The notes under the pieces are model-generated. The model saw nothing but the letters and a program-made list of their open reading frames with translations. It did no database searches and was not told the origin of the DNA. A DNA stretch of 64,000 nucleotides from Halanaerobiales bacterium. Its GTDB lineage: Bacteria; Bacillota; Halanaerobiia; Halanaerobiales; Halanaerobiaceae. The DNA lies in the NCBI GenBank assembly GCA_016278485.1, contig JADQBT010000002.1:291601-355600 (forward strand), given 5' to 3'. Positions within the stretch are counted from its first letter, which is position 1. Every line of letters begins with the position of its first letter. The translations under genes were made by a program, and so were the position numbers. Shown piece after piece: positions 53,364-62,620 of this stretch.

Positions 53364-55079
53364 TCACAGACCATACTTTTTTAATTTGTAATATAGACTT
53401 CTGACAGCTATGCCTAGCATTTTTGCTGCTTCAGTCCGATTACCATCCGTTTTTTCCAAAGCATTTAAAATCGCTTCTTGCTCAGTTTTAGCAACAGTTT
53501 CAGCAAGAGTCATCTCCATATTTGCTCTTAATTTTTCTTGCTGATTACTTAGATCCAAATTATTATCATTTTTTAAATTTGGCAAATGATTTATAGTAAT
53601 GATTGACTCATCAATGCCAAGATAGATCATTGCTCTACCTATTACGTTTTCCAGTTCTCGCACATTTCCAGGCCAATCATAGTCAATTAATAAATTTAAT
53701 CCCTCTGGCGAAATACCAGTAACAGAACGTCCATATTCCTGATTTAATTTTCTAATAATATGATCAACTAAAAGGGAAATATCTTCTTTTCTATTTCTAA
53801 GTGGCGGTATATTTAAAGGAAAAACATTAAGTCTATAATAAAGGTCTTCCCGAAAATCACCCTGTTGAATTGCCTTTTCAAGATCTGTATTAGAAGCAAC
53901 TATAATTCTAACATCAATATCAATAGTTCTAGAACCACCTACACGCATAATCTCTCTTTCTTGAAGAACCCTTAATAATTTAGGTTGTAGACTAAGACTT
54001 ATTTTACCAATTTCATCTAAAAAGATAGTCCCTCCCTCTGCTTCTTCAAAAAGACCTTTTTTCCCTTCTTTTTTAGCTCCTGTAAATGCTCCTTCAACAT
54101 AACCAAACAGTTCACTTTCAATTAAATTATCTGATAAAGCTGCACAATTGACTCTAATAAATTTTTGCCCACTCCTGTCACTTTCATTATGAATAGCATG
54201 AGCAAATAGTTCCTTACCTGTCCCACTTTCTCCTCTTAGCAAAACTGTAACTGGTGTATGTGATGCTCTTCGTGCAAGTCCAGTAATATTTTTTATAGAC
54301 TTACTTTTACCAACAATATCATTAAAATTGTATTTTGCATCAATATGCCGGATTATTCTTTTAACCTGGTCCAATTCTTCTGTGAGTTTTTTTATCTCAG
54401 AAACATCTTTTATGACACCAACACTACCTTTTAAATTTCCATTAACTAAGATTGGAGCAACATCAACAATAACATCTTTTTTCTTGGGACCCACTCTCAT
54501 TCTTACATTGTGAACAGGTTCTTGTGTTTTGATTACTTGATAATGCATGCTTCTTCCTTCGGCTATATCTACAGTAGCAGGTTTTCCTAAAACATCTTTT
54601 TCCGTTAATCCGGTTAAACGTGTATAAGCTGGATTAATTAATAAACCTCTTCCATTTTCATCTACCACGGAAATTGCATCCTGGGTTGAATTAATAATTG
54701 CTTCTAAAAGAGCTTGCATCTCTTTTAAATTTATTACTTCTTTCGCAAAATTTTTAACTTCTTCTATATCTCTAAAAACAGCTACTGCCCCAATAACTTT
54801 ACCAGCATCATTTCTGACCGGCATTCGATTTGTAATAATTGTTTTATCGCCAAGGTATTGGGTCTGATTTAATTCCATTTGGCCTGTATTCATCACAATA
54901 TGCAATCTAGTATTTGGAATTACTTCTCTCACTTCACGGCCGATTACATTTTCTTTTTTGCGATTTAGTATTTTTTCAGCTGCCTTATTAAATAACTCAA
55001 CTTGCCCAGCTCGATCAATAGACAAAATACCGTCATGTGTAGCATCTAAGATTACATCTTTTTTTTGGTAGTTATCCAT
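53364..55079 (-). CDS. Sigma-54-dependent activator with two PAS domains (BkdR/RocR-like)
   Basis: Enhancer-binding protein that opens sigma-54 promoters. The 571 residues have two PAS domains (about 1-115 and 125-235), a AAA+ domain with GESGTGKELFAHAIH, the sigma-54 contact GAFTGAKKEG, GGTIFLDEIG and RLNVFPLNIPPLRNR, and a Fis-type helix-turn-helix (NRTEAAKMLGIAVRSLYYKL). There is no receiver domain, so it probably senses a small molecule. ATG 55079 fits AAGGGAG better than TTG 55082. It lies between arcA and the sigma-54 promoter of ptb, the best candidate target. Naming it BkdR is by position. Confidence 0.9.
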   Translation of the reverse strand: MDNYQKKDVILDATHDGILSIDRAGQVELFNKAAEKILNRKKENVIGREVREVIPNTRLHIVMNTGQMELNQTQYLGDKTIITNRMPVRNDAGKVIGAVAVFRDIEEVKNFAKEVINLKEMQALLEAIINSTQDAISVVDENGRGLLINPAYTRLTGLTEKDVLGKPATVDIAEGRSMHYQVIKTQEPVHNVRMRVGPKKKDVIVDVAPILVNGNLKGSVGVIKDVSEIKKLTEELDQVKRIIRHIDAKYNFNDIVGKSKSIKNITGLARRASHTPVTVLLRGESGTGKELFAHAIHNESDRSGQKFIRVNCAALSDNLIESELFGYVEGAFTGAKKEGKKGLFEEAEGGTIFLDEIGKISLSLQPKLLRVLQEREIMRVGGSRTIDIDVRIIVASNTDLEKAIQQGDFREDLYYRLNVFPLNIPPLRNRKEDISLLVDHIIRKLNQEYGRSVTGISPEGLNLLIDYDWPGNVRELENVIGRAMIYLGIDESIITINHLPNLKNDNNLDLSNQQEKLRANMEMTLAETVAKTEQEAILNALEKTDGNRTEAAKMLGIAVRSLYYKLKKYGL

Positions 55080-55094
55080 CAATTAACTCCCTTC

Positions 55095-56315
55095 TTATTC
55101 TCTATATAACGGCATACTCATACAACGTGGTCCTCCCCGTCCTCTTGAAAGTTCTGAACTTGATATTTTATGAGTTTTGACTCCTTTTTCTTGCAATAAT
55201 TGATTTGTAACATAATTGCGAGAATATACGACAACCTCACCAGGAGCAATAGCAAGAGTGTTAGAACCGTCATTCCATTGTTCTCGTCCTGCATCAATTA
55301 GATCTCCACCAGCACATCTAATTAAATGAACTTTATCTATTGAAAGATATTTTTTTAAAATATTTTTCAGAGTATCTTTCTCTTCTCGAATTTTTAGATT
55401 GTCAGAAGATCCAGCAGTAATAGAAAAAACACGCAGAGGGTCTTCAATAGCAGCATGTATTGTGAACTTATCATAGTCAACCATCGTAAAGACAGTATCA
55501 AGATGCATAAAAGCCCTTTTTTTTGGAATATTAAAGGCAAGTATTGTTGTAAATGTCTGATCACCGAAAAGTATATTTTTGGCAACTTTTTCAACTGCTT
55601 CTGCCCGAGTCCGTTGAGAAATTCCTATTGCTAATACTTCATTATTTAATACTAAAATATCTCCACCTTCAATAAAAGCTTTTTCATAGCGATTATAAAA
55701 GTGAGGAATATCTGCCTCAACAAAATCTGGATGGTAACGAAATATATATTCAGAGAATATTGTTTCTCTATTTCTAGTTGGAGCAAACATTTTATTTAAA
55801 GTAATACCATTTCCAATTGATGCAAAAGGATCTCTTGTAAAATATAGATTTGGCATCGGTTCTAAAATAAAGGGATAATTTCGATAAGCCATATCTCCTA
55901 AGGACTTTTCACCTAACTGATCTAAATCTGATTTTTTTAATCCTTCCATAGTTATCTTGACTAATTCTTTTTTATCCAAACCAGCAAAATAATTTTTAAT
56001 ATGATAAATTTTCGTTTCACTTCTAATTCCAGCTTCTGCAAGAAATTGATCAATAAATTTTTCTCTGATTTCTGGATTAACAATAGTTTCTGCCAGCAGA
56101 TCTTCTAAATATAATACTTCTGCTCCATTCTGTTTTAAAACGTTAGCAAACTCGTCATGTTCCTGCTGTGCTATTTCTAAAAAAGGTATGTCATCAAATA
56201 AAAGCCTTGCCATCAGATCAGGTGTCAATCTTTCTATCTCTTTGCCAGGCCTATGTAATAAAACTTTTTTTAAGCGAGCAATCTCAGAACTAATATTAAT
56301 CATATTTTCTGTCAT
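55095..56315 (-). CDS. arcA: Arginine deiminase
   Basis: Hydrolyses arginine to citrulline and ammonia. The 406 residues contain [57 protein letters not shown] (catalytic His) and the terminal [15 protein letters not shown] with the nucleophilic cysteine. The usual partners arcB, arcC and arcD are not in the window. Instead the sigma-54 activator gene follows after fifteen bases. ATG has AGGAG upstream. A TGCAA-N4-TTGCA palindrome lies between promoter and start. Confidence 0.96.
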   Translation of the reverse strand: MTENMINISSEIARLKKVLLHRPGKEIERLTPDLMARLLFDDIPFLEIAQQEHDEFANVLKQNGAEVLYLEDLLAETIVNPEIREKFIDQFLAEAGIRSETKIYHIKNYFAGLDKKELVKITMEGLKKSDLDQLGEKSLGDMAYRNYPFILEPMPNLYFTRDPFASIGNGITLNKMFAPTRNRETIFSEYIFRYHPDFVEADIPHFYNRYEKAFIEGGDILVLNNEVLAIGISQRTRAEAVEKVAKNILFGDQTFTTILAFNIPKKRAFMHLDTVFTMVDYDKFTIHAAIEDPLRVFSITAGSSDNLKIREEKDTLKNILKKYLSIDKVHLIRCAGGDLIDAGREQWNDGSNTLAIAPGEVVVYSRNYVTNQLLQEKGVKTHKISSSELSRGRGGPRCMSMPLYRE

Positions 56316-56335
56316 TATTTCACTCCTATTTCATA

Positions 56336-56349
56336 TGCAATTTTTTGCA
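56336..56349. promoter_or_regulatory. Operator-like palindrome TGCAA-N4-TTGCA before arcA
   Basis: A perfect 14-bp palindrome with a T/A spacer, placed 20 bases before the arcA start and just downstream of the predicted transcription start. The same core is the centre of the nested palindrome at 53327-53344. The 5-4-5 layout resembles ARG boxes (TGAAT-N4-ATTCA), and argR is in the window. Confidence 0.6.
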
Positions 56350-56358
56350 GTCAAATTT

Positions 56359-56387
56359 ATTATATAATATTTTAACTAAATTATAAA
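56359..56387 (-). promoter_or_regulatory. Possible sigma-A promoter of arcA
   Basis: TTTATA (56382-56387), 17 bases and TATAAT (56359-56364) on the minus strand. The -10 is perfect, the -35 weak, which would suit a regulated promoter. Confidence 0.55.
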
Positions 56388-56388
56388 G

Positions 56389-56427
56389 AAAAAAAGACTC
56401 TGTCCCTATTATAGGGTTTACAGAGCC
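56389..56427 (-). terminator. Terminator of spo0A
   Basis: GGCTCTGT and ACAGAGTC pair (one G-T), with an inner CCCTATAATAGGG stem, followed by seven T residues on the minus strand, 20 bases past the spo0A stop. Confidence 0.85.
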
Positions 56428-56446
56428 ATTATTATAAAATATATTT

Positions 56447-57247
56447 TTATGATCTTACTTTTGTAGCTGATTGTAATTCTAAACGTAATTTATCAGCTAT
56501 TTTAGCAATAAATTGTGAATTAGTTGGTTTACCACTTGTAGAAGAAACGGTATTTCCAAAATACTTATTTAAAGCGTTAATATTACCTCTTTCCCAAGCA
56601 ACCTCGATAGCATGCCTAATTGCTCTTTCTACTCTACTTGAGGTCGTGTTGAATGTCTCTGCAACTTTAGGATATAATTCTTTTGTTACAGCTCCAAGTA
56701 ATTCCACCTCATTAATAACTAATTCAATTGCTTCCCTAATATAAAGATAACCCTTGATATGTGCTGGTACACCTAACTGGTGCATAATTTCAGTTATCTT
56801 GACATTGAGATCAACCTCACGTTTATTATTATTTCCAGCAAATACAAAACCTCTTGTACCTCCAGATGGAGGATTCATCATCTGTTCGATTCTTTCAACT
56901 AGCTTGTCTAGGTCAAAAGGTTTCATAATATAATAATTGGCACCAAGTTCAACAACGCGTTGTGTTACTTCTTCTTGTCCAAAAGCAGTTAAAATAATTG
57001 TCTTAACATCATCTGCCATTTCAAGCCGATTCATCTCTTCCATAACACCAATACCATCAAGATGGGGCATAATCAAATCTAGCACCAATACGTCGGGTTC
57101 TTTTTCTTGTAGTAACTCTAAACCATCTTGTCCATTATAAGCAATGCCAACAACCTCAAAATTATCTTGTTCGTTAAGATACTCACTTAAAAGCTGACAA
57201 AATTCTTTGTTATCGTCGATAAGCATGATTCTAACATTGTCATTCAT
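56447..57247 (-). CDS. spo0A: Sporulation master regulator Spo0A
   Basis: Response regulator that starts sporulation. The 266 residues comprise a receiver domain with the acidic pocket MLIDDNKEF and phospho-acceptor in [11 protein letters not shown], then ILTAFGQE and the YIMKPFD lysine. The C-terminal Spo0A DNA-binding domain (about 150-266) includes [20 protein letters not shown]. The ATG at 57262 is part of the ribosome site GGGGGT; the ATG at 57247 is preferred. Downstream of spoIVB, as in all spore formers. Confidence 0.98.
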   Translation of the reverse strand: MNDNVRIMLIDDNKEFCQLLSEYLNEQDNFEVVGIAYNGQDGLELLQEKEPDVLVLDLIMPHLDGIGVMEEMNRLEMADDVKTIILTAFGQEEVTQRVVELGANYYIMKPFDLDKLVERIEQMMNPPSGGTRGFVFAGNNNKREVDLNVKITEIMHQLGVPAHIKGYLYIREAIELVINEVELLGAVTKELYPKVAETFNTTSSRVERAIRHAIEVAWERGNINALNKYFGNTVSSTSGKPTNSQFIAKIADKLRLELQSATKVRS

Positions 57248-57280
57248 AGAAATAACCCCCATAAAGTATATTTAGTTATA

Positions 57281-57310
57281 TAATTATACATAAATATAAA
57301 ATATACCTTT
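57281..57310 (-). promoter_or_regulatory. Possible sigma-H/sigma-A promoter of spo0A
   Basis: AAAGGTATA (57302-57310), 12 bases, then GTATAATTA (57281-57289) fits the sigma-H pattern with one mismatch in each half; the second block also contains a perfect sigma-A -10, TATAAT. Weak and by eye only. Confidence 0.35.
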
Positions 57311-57347
57311 TTTATTATGGAATTTTTTTACTAATTAGCATATTTTA

Positions 57348-58658
57348 TTAATTTGCAGCCTTAAACTGTCGATTATTATAGATGTTTGTTTCCATCAACA
57401 TCCATTCTGCAAAAATTCCATATCCACGTAAAGGGTTATTTATAAAGACATGAGTTACTGCCCCTATTAGTTTACCATTTTGAACAATTGGACTACCACT
57501 CATACCTTGTATTATGCCACCAGTTTTACTTTTTAATTCCTTATCAACTATTGATATAATCATTCCTTTACTAGAAGGATAACCTTGTTGATAAACACGA
57601 TCTATATTAATTTTATATTTTTCAATATCGCCGCCTTCAATAACTGTATAAATACTTGCTGGACCTTTATTTACCTCAGATATTGCTGCAATAGGTATTT
57701 CTTCTTTAAAATAATTATTAACCGGTGGTCTTTCTAATTTACCATAAATTCCAAAATCACAATTTTTTTTGATGTTCCCTAAAATATTAGCTTCAGGATA
57801 AAATGCACCTAATTTTTCCCCAGGAATACCATTCCTGCCACTCTGAATACCAGTTATACTTGCTTCAATAATTCGACCATCTTTTAGTTTGATTTTTGAT
57901 TTACTGTGACTTTCAATAATTACATGGCCTAATGCACCATATTCTTTTGTCTTTTTATCGTAAAATGTTAATGTTCCTACTCCAGCAATGCCATCATCAA
58001 TATATAAGCCAATTAAATACTGATTATCCTTATTCTTGACTGCATTTACTGATATTTCCTTAAGTGCACCACTTTTTTTGCGAATAATAAAATTTAAGTT
58101 TTCCGCTTGCTTCCCAAATTGTTGAATAAGATCTGCTAAATGACCTTTACTCTTAATTTTTGTTCCATTTACACTCAATAAAATATCACCAGGCTCAATT
58201 CCTTGTTTACGAGCCGGTGAATAGCGATTTCCTTTAGTTCCATAGACAACTGCTCTACCGACAACTATCACGCCTTCAGTACGCATCAATACTCCAATAG
58301 CCTGACCGCCAGGCATCACACTTACAGAAGGTAACACATTTAATTTCACTCTTCTTAATGGAATGAGACCAAAAAGTTTAAAATATAGATCTGTTTCGCC
58401 TGTATTCTTTCCTTTTAATGTTATCCTGGAAGAATCTACTGTAATTAATTTTTCATTTAATGATTCACCATTTATCTCAATCAAATCAGTTTTATCTATT
58501 AATAAATGAAGCGCACCTGGAAATGAAAGATTAAAAATTGATGAATCATTTTCAATAATTGATAATCTTTCTGGTAATTCTTGTAAAGCCTGTCCACCAA
58601 TAAAATTAAAAATAAATAAGAATATAAGACCAACAAAAATGATGTTTTTTCTTATCAA
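57348..58658 (-). CDS. spoIVB: SpoIVB serine peptidase
   Basis: Forespore-secreted protease that signals across the intermembrane space to activate pro-sigma-K processing. The 436 residues have an N-terminal membrane anchor (IIFVGLIFLFIFNFIGG) and a PDZ domain (about 115-210, GIEPGDILLSVNG). A S55 catalytic domain with GALGHVI and the serine motif GIIQGMSGSPIVQNGKLIGA follows. The start is a TTG with GGGGGAG upstream. It lies between recN and spo0A. Confidence 0.96.
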   Translation of the reverse strand: MIRKNIIFVGLIFLFIFNFIGGQALQELPERLSIIENDSSIFNLSFPGALHLLIDKTDLIEINGESLNEKLITVDSSRITLKGKNTGETDLYFKLFGLIPLRRVKLNVLPSVSVMPGGQAIGVLMRTEGVIVVGRAVVYGTKGNRYSPARKQGIEPGDILLSVNGTKIKSKGHLADLIQQFGKQAENLNFIIRKKSGALKEISVNAVKNKDNQYLIGLYIDDGIAGVGTLTFYDKKTKEYGALGHVIIESHSKSKIKLKDGRIIEASITGIQSGRNGIPGEKLGAFYPEANILGNIKKNCDFGIYGKLERPPVNNYFKEEIPIAAISEVNKGPASIYTVIEGGDIEKYKINIDRVYQQGYPSSKGMIISIVDKELKSKTGGIIQGMSGSPIVQNGKLIGAVTHVFINNPLRGYGIFAEWMLMETNIYNNRQFKAAN

Positions 58659-58681
58659 TCTAACTCCCCCTGATATAATAT

Positions 58682-58712
58682 AAAAAGATATCTCTATTAA
58701 CTAGAGATACCC
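58682..58712 (-). terminator. Terminator of recN
   Basis: GGTATCTCT, short loop, AGAGATATC with TTTTTATA tail on the minus strand, between recN and spoIVB. It separates the argR-recN unit from the sporulation gene. Confidence 0.8.
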
Positions 58713-58761
58713 TAAGTGACAAAAAGTATTCAGTTATTAAATGGAAGTATAAATTGATAGT

Positions 58762-60456
58762 CTAAAATTTTTCTCTTCTTAGCTTTGCTAAATTAAACAT
58801 TTCATTAGCATGTGCTATTGTCTTATCAGTTAGATCAACACCACCAAGCATTCTAGCTAATTCATCAATTCGCTCGTCAATATTCAAACAATCAATATTG
58901 GTATATGTTCTTACTTGATTTGATTTTTTTGAGATATAATAATGATGATCGGCCATACTTGCAATCTGGGGCAAATGAGATATACAGATTATCTGTCTGC
59001 ATTGACCAATTTTAGATAGTTTATCAGCCATCTTAACTGCTATCTTGCCACCAACTCCACTATCTACTTCATCAAAAATAAGTGTGTCTACTTCATCCAA
59101 ACTAGCTGTAATTGTTTTTAAAGCGAGCATAATTCGGGATAATTCACCACCAGAAGCAACTTTTTCTAGCGCCTTAAGCTCTTCACCTTTATTAGTTGAT
59201 ATTAAAAATTCAACTTTATCATTACCATTTACCGAAGCTTTTATACTGGAAAAATCAACAGAAAAGTTCGCATCATGCATTGCTAAATCTTTAAATTCTT
59301 CCTCTAATTTTTTAACTAATTTTTTAGCACTATTCTGTCTGATATCAGTCATCTTAGTAGCAATTTTATTATATTCTTCTAAAATTTTATTTTTTTCCTG
59401 ACTAAGTTTTTCTATTAAAGCTTCTTGATTTTCTAACTCTTCTTTTTTTTGATAAAGATTATTTAAATAATCTTTTATCTCAACAATTGAATCACCATAT
59501 TTTCTTTTTAAACTATTAATTAAATCAATACGTTCTATTATTTTAAGCAATTTTTCTTGATCAAATTCAAGATTTTCATGATAATCTCTTAATTGAAAAG
59601 AAAGATCCTCAAGTTGATAAAAAAGATCTGACATTTTATTCTGAAACTCTTCAATTTCTTCAGCAAACTGCTTAATTTCTGCTAAATCTTTGCCAATTAT
59701 TCTTAACTGATCAAGTATTCCTTGCTCTGTATAGTCTTCTCCCTCTAACTTTTGATAACTGATACCAACTGTTTCATATACTTGTTCCATATTATTCAGT
59801 AATTTATATTCTTTTTTTAATTTATCATCTTCATTTTCAACAAGATGTGCTGCTTCAATTTCATTTATTTGAAATTCTAGCATATCCAATTCTCTTGCTC
59901 TTTCCCCATCATCTAACTTCATATCTTGTAATTGATTATTTATTTGCTTGATTCTCTGATATTTTTCTGCTAACTCATTTTTTAAAGGTATAATTTTCTC
60001 TCCAATAAAAGCATCCAATATTTCTAAATGTCTTTTAGAATCCAGCAAAAGTTGATGTTCATGTTGGCCATGAATATCAACTAAATAACGGCTAATTTCT
60101 CTAATCATTTTCAAGGTAGCCAGTTGACCATTAATTAGACTTCTATTACGACCATTACGTCTAATTTCTCTAGCTAATAACAGTCCAGATTGATCTTTTT
60201 CAATACCAAATTCATTTAACAAATTATTTATTTTTTCTAATTCATCAGGATTAAAATAGGCTGAAATAAAAGCAGCATCACTACCACTTCTAATCACTTC
60301 TATACTGGCTCTTGCTCCCAATAAAAGATCCAGTGCCCCAATAATAATGGATTTACCTGCTCCTGTTTCACCAGTTAGAACATTTAATCCATGCTTAAAG
60401 TTAATACTGATTTCATCAATTAAGGCAATATTTTTTACCTGTAAGTCAACCAGCAT
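58762..60456 (-). CDS. recN: DNA repair ATPase RecN
   Basis: SMC-like protein that acts early in double-strand break repair. The 564 residues have GETGAGKSIIIGALDLLLG at Walker A (about 30), coiled coils from about 150 to 380, and the C-terminal KVASGGELSRIMLALK signature and TLIFDEVDSGVGG Walker B. GGGAGG precedes the ATG by seven bases. Downstream of argR in the conserved order. Confidence 0.97.
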   Translation of the reverse strand: MLVDLQVKNIALIDEISINFKHGLNVLTGETGAGKSIIIGALDLLLGARASIEVIRSGSDAAFISAYFNPDELEKINNLLNEFGIEKDQSGLLLAREIRRNGRNRSLINGQLATLKMIREISRYLVDIHGQHEHQLLLDSKRHLEILDAFIGEKIIPLKNELAEKYQRIKQINNQLQDMKLDDGERARELDMLEFQINEIEAAHLVENEDDKLKKEYKLLNNMEQVYETVGISYQKLEGEDYTEQGILDQLRIIGKDLAEIKQFAEEIEEFQNKMSDLFYQLEDLSFQLRDYHENLEFDQEKLLKIIERIDLINSLKRKYGDSIVEIKDYLNNLYQKKEELENQEALIEKLSQEKNKILEEYNKIATKMTDIRQNSAKKLVKKLEEEFKDLAMHDANFSVDFSSIKASVNGNDKVEFLISTNKGEELKALEKVASGGELSRIMLALKTITASLDEVDTLIFDEVDSGVGGKIAVKMADKLSKIGQCRQIICISHLPQIASMADHHYYISKKSNQVRTYTNIDCLNIDERIDELARMLGGVDLTDKTIAHANEMFNLAKLRREKF

Positions 60457-60470
60457 CTCATATCCTCCCT

Positions 60471-60923
60471 CTAATTAAAAAGGTCTTCTAACTTTTTAAA
60501 AACCACATCAGTTTTATCTATTGGCTTGGTAATAATCATAATAGTATCATCACCAGCAATCGTTCCCATTACATAACTCCAGTTTGCATTATCTAGTGCC
60601 GCACCTAAACCTCCAGCTGTACCAGGCACAGTTTTTATTAAAATTAAATTTTCACTATAATCAAGATCAATTACAAAATCCTGTACCATCTTTTTTAACC
60701 AATCATTTAAATCAGCATCTCGTCTTTTGGATGGCAAAGAATATTTATAACCTCCCTTACCATCAGGAATTTTAATTAATCCTAATTTTTTTATATCTCG
60801 GGAAACAGTCGCTTGTGTAACATCTATTCCTGCTTCTTCTAATGCAGCAACTAATTCTTCTTGAGTGCCTATATTATTATTTTTAATTAATTTAATGATC
60901 TCAAGATGTCTCTTATTTTTCAA
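60471..60923 (-). CDS. argR: Arginine repressor ArgR/AhrC
   Basis: Hexameric arginine-responsive regulator. The 150 residues have an N-terminal winged helix (IGTQEELVAALEEAGIDVTQ, ATVSRDIKKLGLIK) and a C-terminal oligomerisation and arginine-binding domain with TVPGTAGGLGAALDNANW and GTIAGDDTIMII, which holds the two acidic ligand residues. The start is a TTG at 60923 seven bases after GGAGG. Candidate ARG-box-like sites occur before arcA and near ptb. Confidence 0.96.
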   Translation of the reverse strand: MKNKRHLEIIKLIKNNNIGTQEELVAALEEAGIDVTQATVSRDIKKLGLIKIPDGKGGYKYSLPSKRRDADLNDWLKKMVQDFVIDLDYSENLILIKTVPGTAGGLGAALDNANWSYVMGTIAGDDTIMIITKPIDKTDVVFKKLEDLFN

Positions 60924-60941
60924 AAAATAACCTCCTCTACC

Positions 60942-61796
60942 TCAAGATAAACTCATTTTTTCCTTTAAAATACTATAAAAAGTTCGGTTAGCAAATTTAA
61001 TAATGGAGATTTCTCGATCAGCTGCCGTTATTATTATTTGATCATCTTCCTGCAATTCCACGCCATGTTTTCCGTCAGAAGTGGTAGTTACACAGCCAGA
61101 CTTATCAGCTACTTCAATTCTAATTTTCTCATTTTCAGAAATTACCATAGGACGCAAATATAAATTATGCGGACAAATTGGTGTAATTAAAATAGCTCTT
61201 ACCTGTCTAGGATTAATAATCGGACCACCTGCTGATAAAGAATATGCTGTAGAACCTGTCGGTGTAGAAATAATTAAACCATCTGCGCGAAAGCTACTTA
61301 CTCTTTCCGCATTAATAAATAAATTAATTTTAATCATCCTTGAGTTAGCACCACGGTTAACTACTAAATCATTCAGTGCATAACTAGCAGATATTTCCTT
61401 GCCACGCCTGATTATCTTAATCCTAAGCATCATCCTACTTTCAATAGAATAATCACCTGCAACAAGCATTTGCAGAGTTTTTGCAAGTTCTTCAGTTTCA
61501 ATATCTGTTAAAAACCCCAACTTGCCAATATTTATACCAACTAAAGGTATTTCACTCCCAATAAAATAATGAGAAGTATGCAGAAATGTTCCATCCCCAC
61601 CAAACAGAATTATGTAATCAACCTGTTGTCGCAAACCTGCATAGTTTAAACCAAGGTCAGGTCTGCCAATTTTTGCTGCAGCTTCTTTTTCAATAAAAAA
61701 TTTTATCTGCTTTTTTTCGAACCAGGCAATTGCCTGTCGTGCAGTTTTAAAAGCATCATCTTTTCTTAAATTAATTACTAATCCTGGTATATCCAT
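60942..61796 (-). CDS. nadK: NAD kinase
   Basis: Phosphorylates NAD to NADP. The 284 residues contain LFGGDGTFLHT with the catalytic Asp, GINIGKLGFLTDIE, NDLVVNRG and the ADGLIISTPTGSTAYSLSAG loop. The ATG follows GGAGG. It lies between tlyA and argR, a common arrangement in clostridia. Confidence 0.96.
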   Translation of the reverse strand: MDIPGLVINLRKDDAFKTARQAIAWFEKKQIKFFIEKEAAAKIGRPDLGLNYAGLRQQVDYIILFGGDGTFLHTSHYFIGSEIPLVGINIGKLGFLTDIETEELAKTLQMLVAGDYSIESRMMLRIKIIRRGKEISASYALNDLVVNRGANSRMIKINLFINAERVSSFRADGLIISTPTGSTAYSLSAGGPIINPRQVRAILITPICPHNLYLRPMVISENEKIRIEVADKSGCVTTTSDGKHGVELQEDDQIIITAADREISIIKFANRTFYSILKEKMSLS

Positions 61797-61798
61797 AT

Positions 61799-62620
61799 TT
61801 ATCCTCCATGTTGTTGATGAGCTGTTTTAACAGTGTTTTTAATGATTTGCTGCCATTTTGCAAGATTATTTTTAAGCGAATTGTTCTTTTTTAGATGTAC
61901 TAAAAACTCAATATTATTGCTATTAGCTCCAGTAATTGGTGAAAAATTAAGATCAATAAGTCCTAAACCAAGGTCAGAAAAAAACTCACTAAGTTCACAT
62001 AAAACCTGTTCATGAATAGCTGGATCTCTGACTACACCATTTTTACCAACTCGAGCTTTACCAGCTTCAAATTGAGGTTTAATAAGTCCAATAAAATCAC
62101 TATTATCCTGCATGAATTTTAAAGCCTGAGGTAGAATTAATCTTAAGGATATAAAGGAAACATCTGTTACTATCAGTTCTACAGAAATTGGTAGTTCAGT
62201 TGGACTAAGATAACGAAAATTAGTTCTTTCCTTAACAACTACTCTATTATCCTGTCTCAATTTCCAGGCCAATTGTCCATAGCCAACATCTATTGCATAA
62301 ACCTTTTTTGCTCCATGTTGTAACAAACAATCTGTAAACCCACCTGTCGAAGCGCCAATATCAATAGCTTCTAAATCTGTGGGATCAACTTCAAAAACTT
62401 GCAGTGCTTTCTCAAGTTTGAAACCACCCCTACTAACATAGGGATTTCTATCTCCTTTAATTTTAATATTAGCAGTAGTTTTAATTTTGGTTCCGGCTTT
62501 ATCAACCAGTTCTCCATCAACTAAAATTAGACCAGCCATAATAGCTCGTTTAGCTTTACTGCGTGAAGAAAAATAATTTTGCTCTGCCAAAAAAATATCT
62601 AATCGCTCTTTGCTGGCCAT
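61799..62620 (-). CDS. tlyA: TlyA family rRNA 2'-O-methyltransferase
   Basis: Predicted S4-FtsJ methyltransferase acting on 16S/23S rRNA. The 273 residues start with an S4 domain (ERLDIFLAEQNYFSSRSKAK), then a Rossmann methyltransferase with AIDIGASTGGFTDCLLQ and VTDVSFISLRLILP and the LIKPQFEAG motif. It overlaps the dxs stop by 22 bases. The product is often annotated as hemolysin for historical reasons. Confidence 0.94.
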   Translation of the reverse strand: MASKERLDIFLAEQNYFSSRSKAKRAIMAGLILVDGELVDKAGTKIKTTANIKIKGDRNPYVSRGGFKLEKALQVFEVDPTDLEAIDIGASTGGFTDCLLQHGAKKVYAIDVGYGQLAWKLRQDNRVVVKERTNFRYLSPTELPISVELIVTDVSFISLRLILPQALKFMQDNSDFIGLIKPQFEAGKARVGKNGVVRDPAIHEQVLCELSEFFSDLGLGLIDLNFSPITGANSNNIEFLVHLKKNNSLKNNLAKWQQIIKNTVKTAHQQHGG

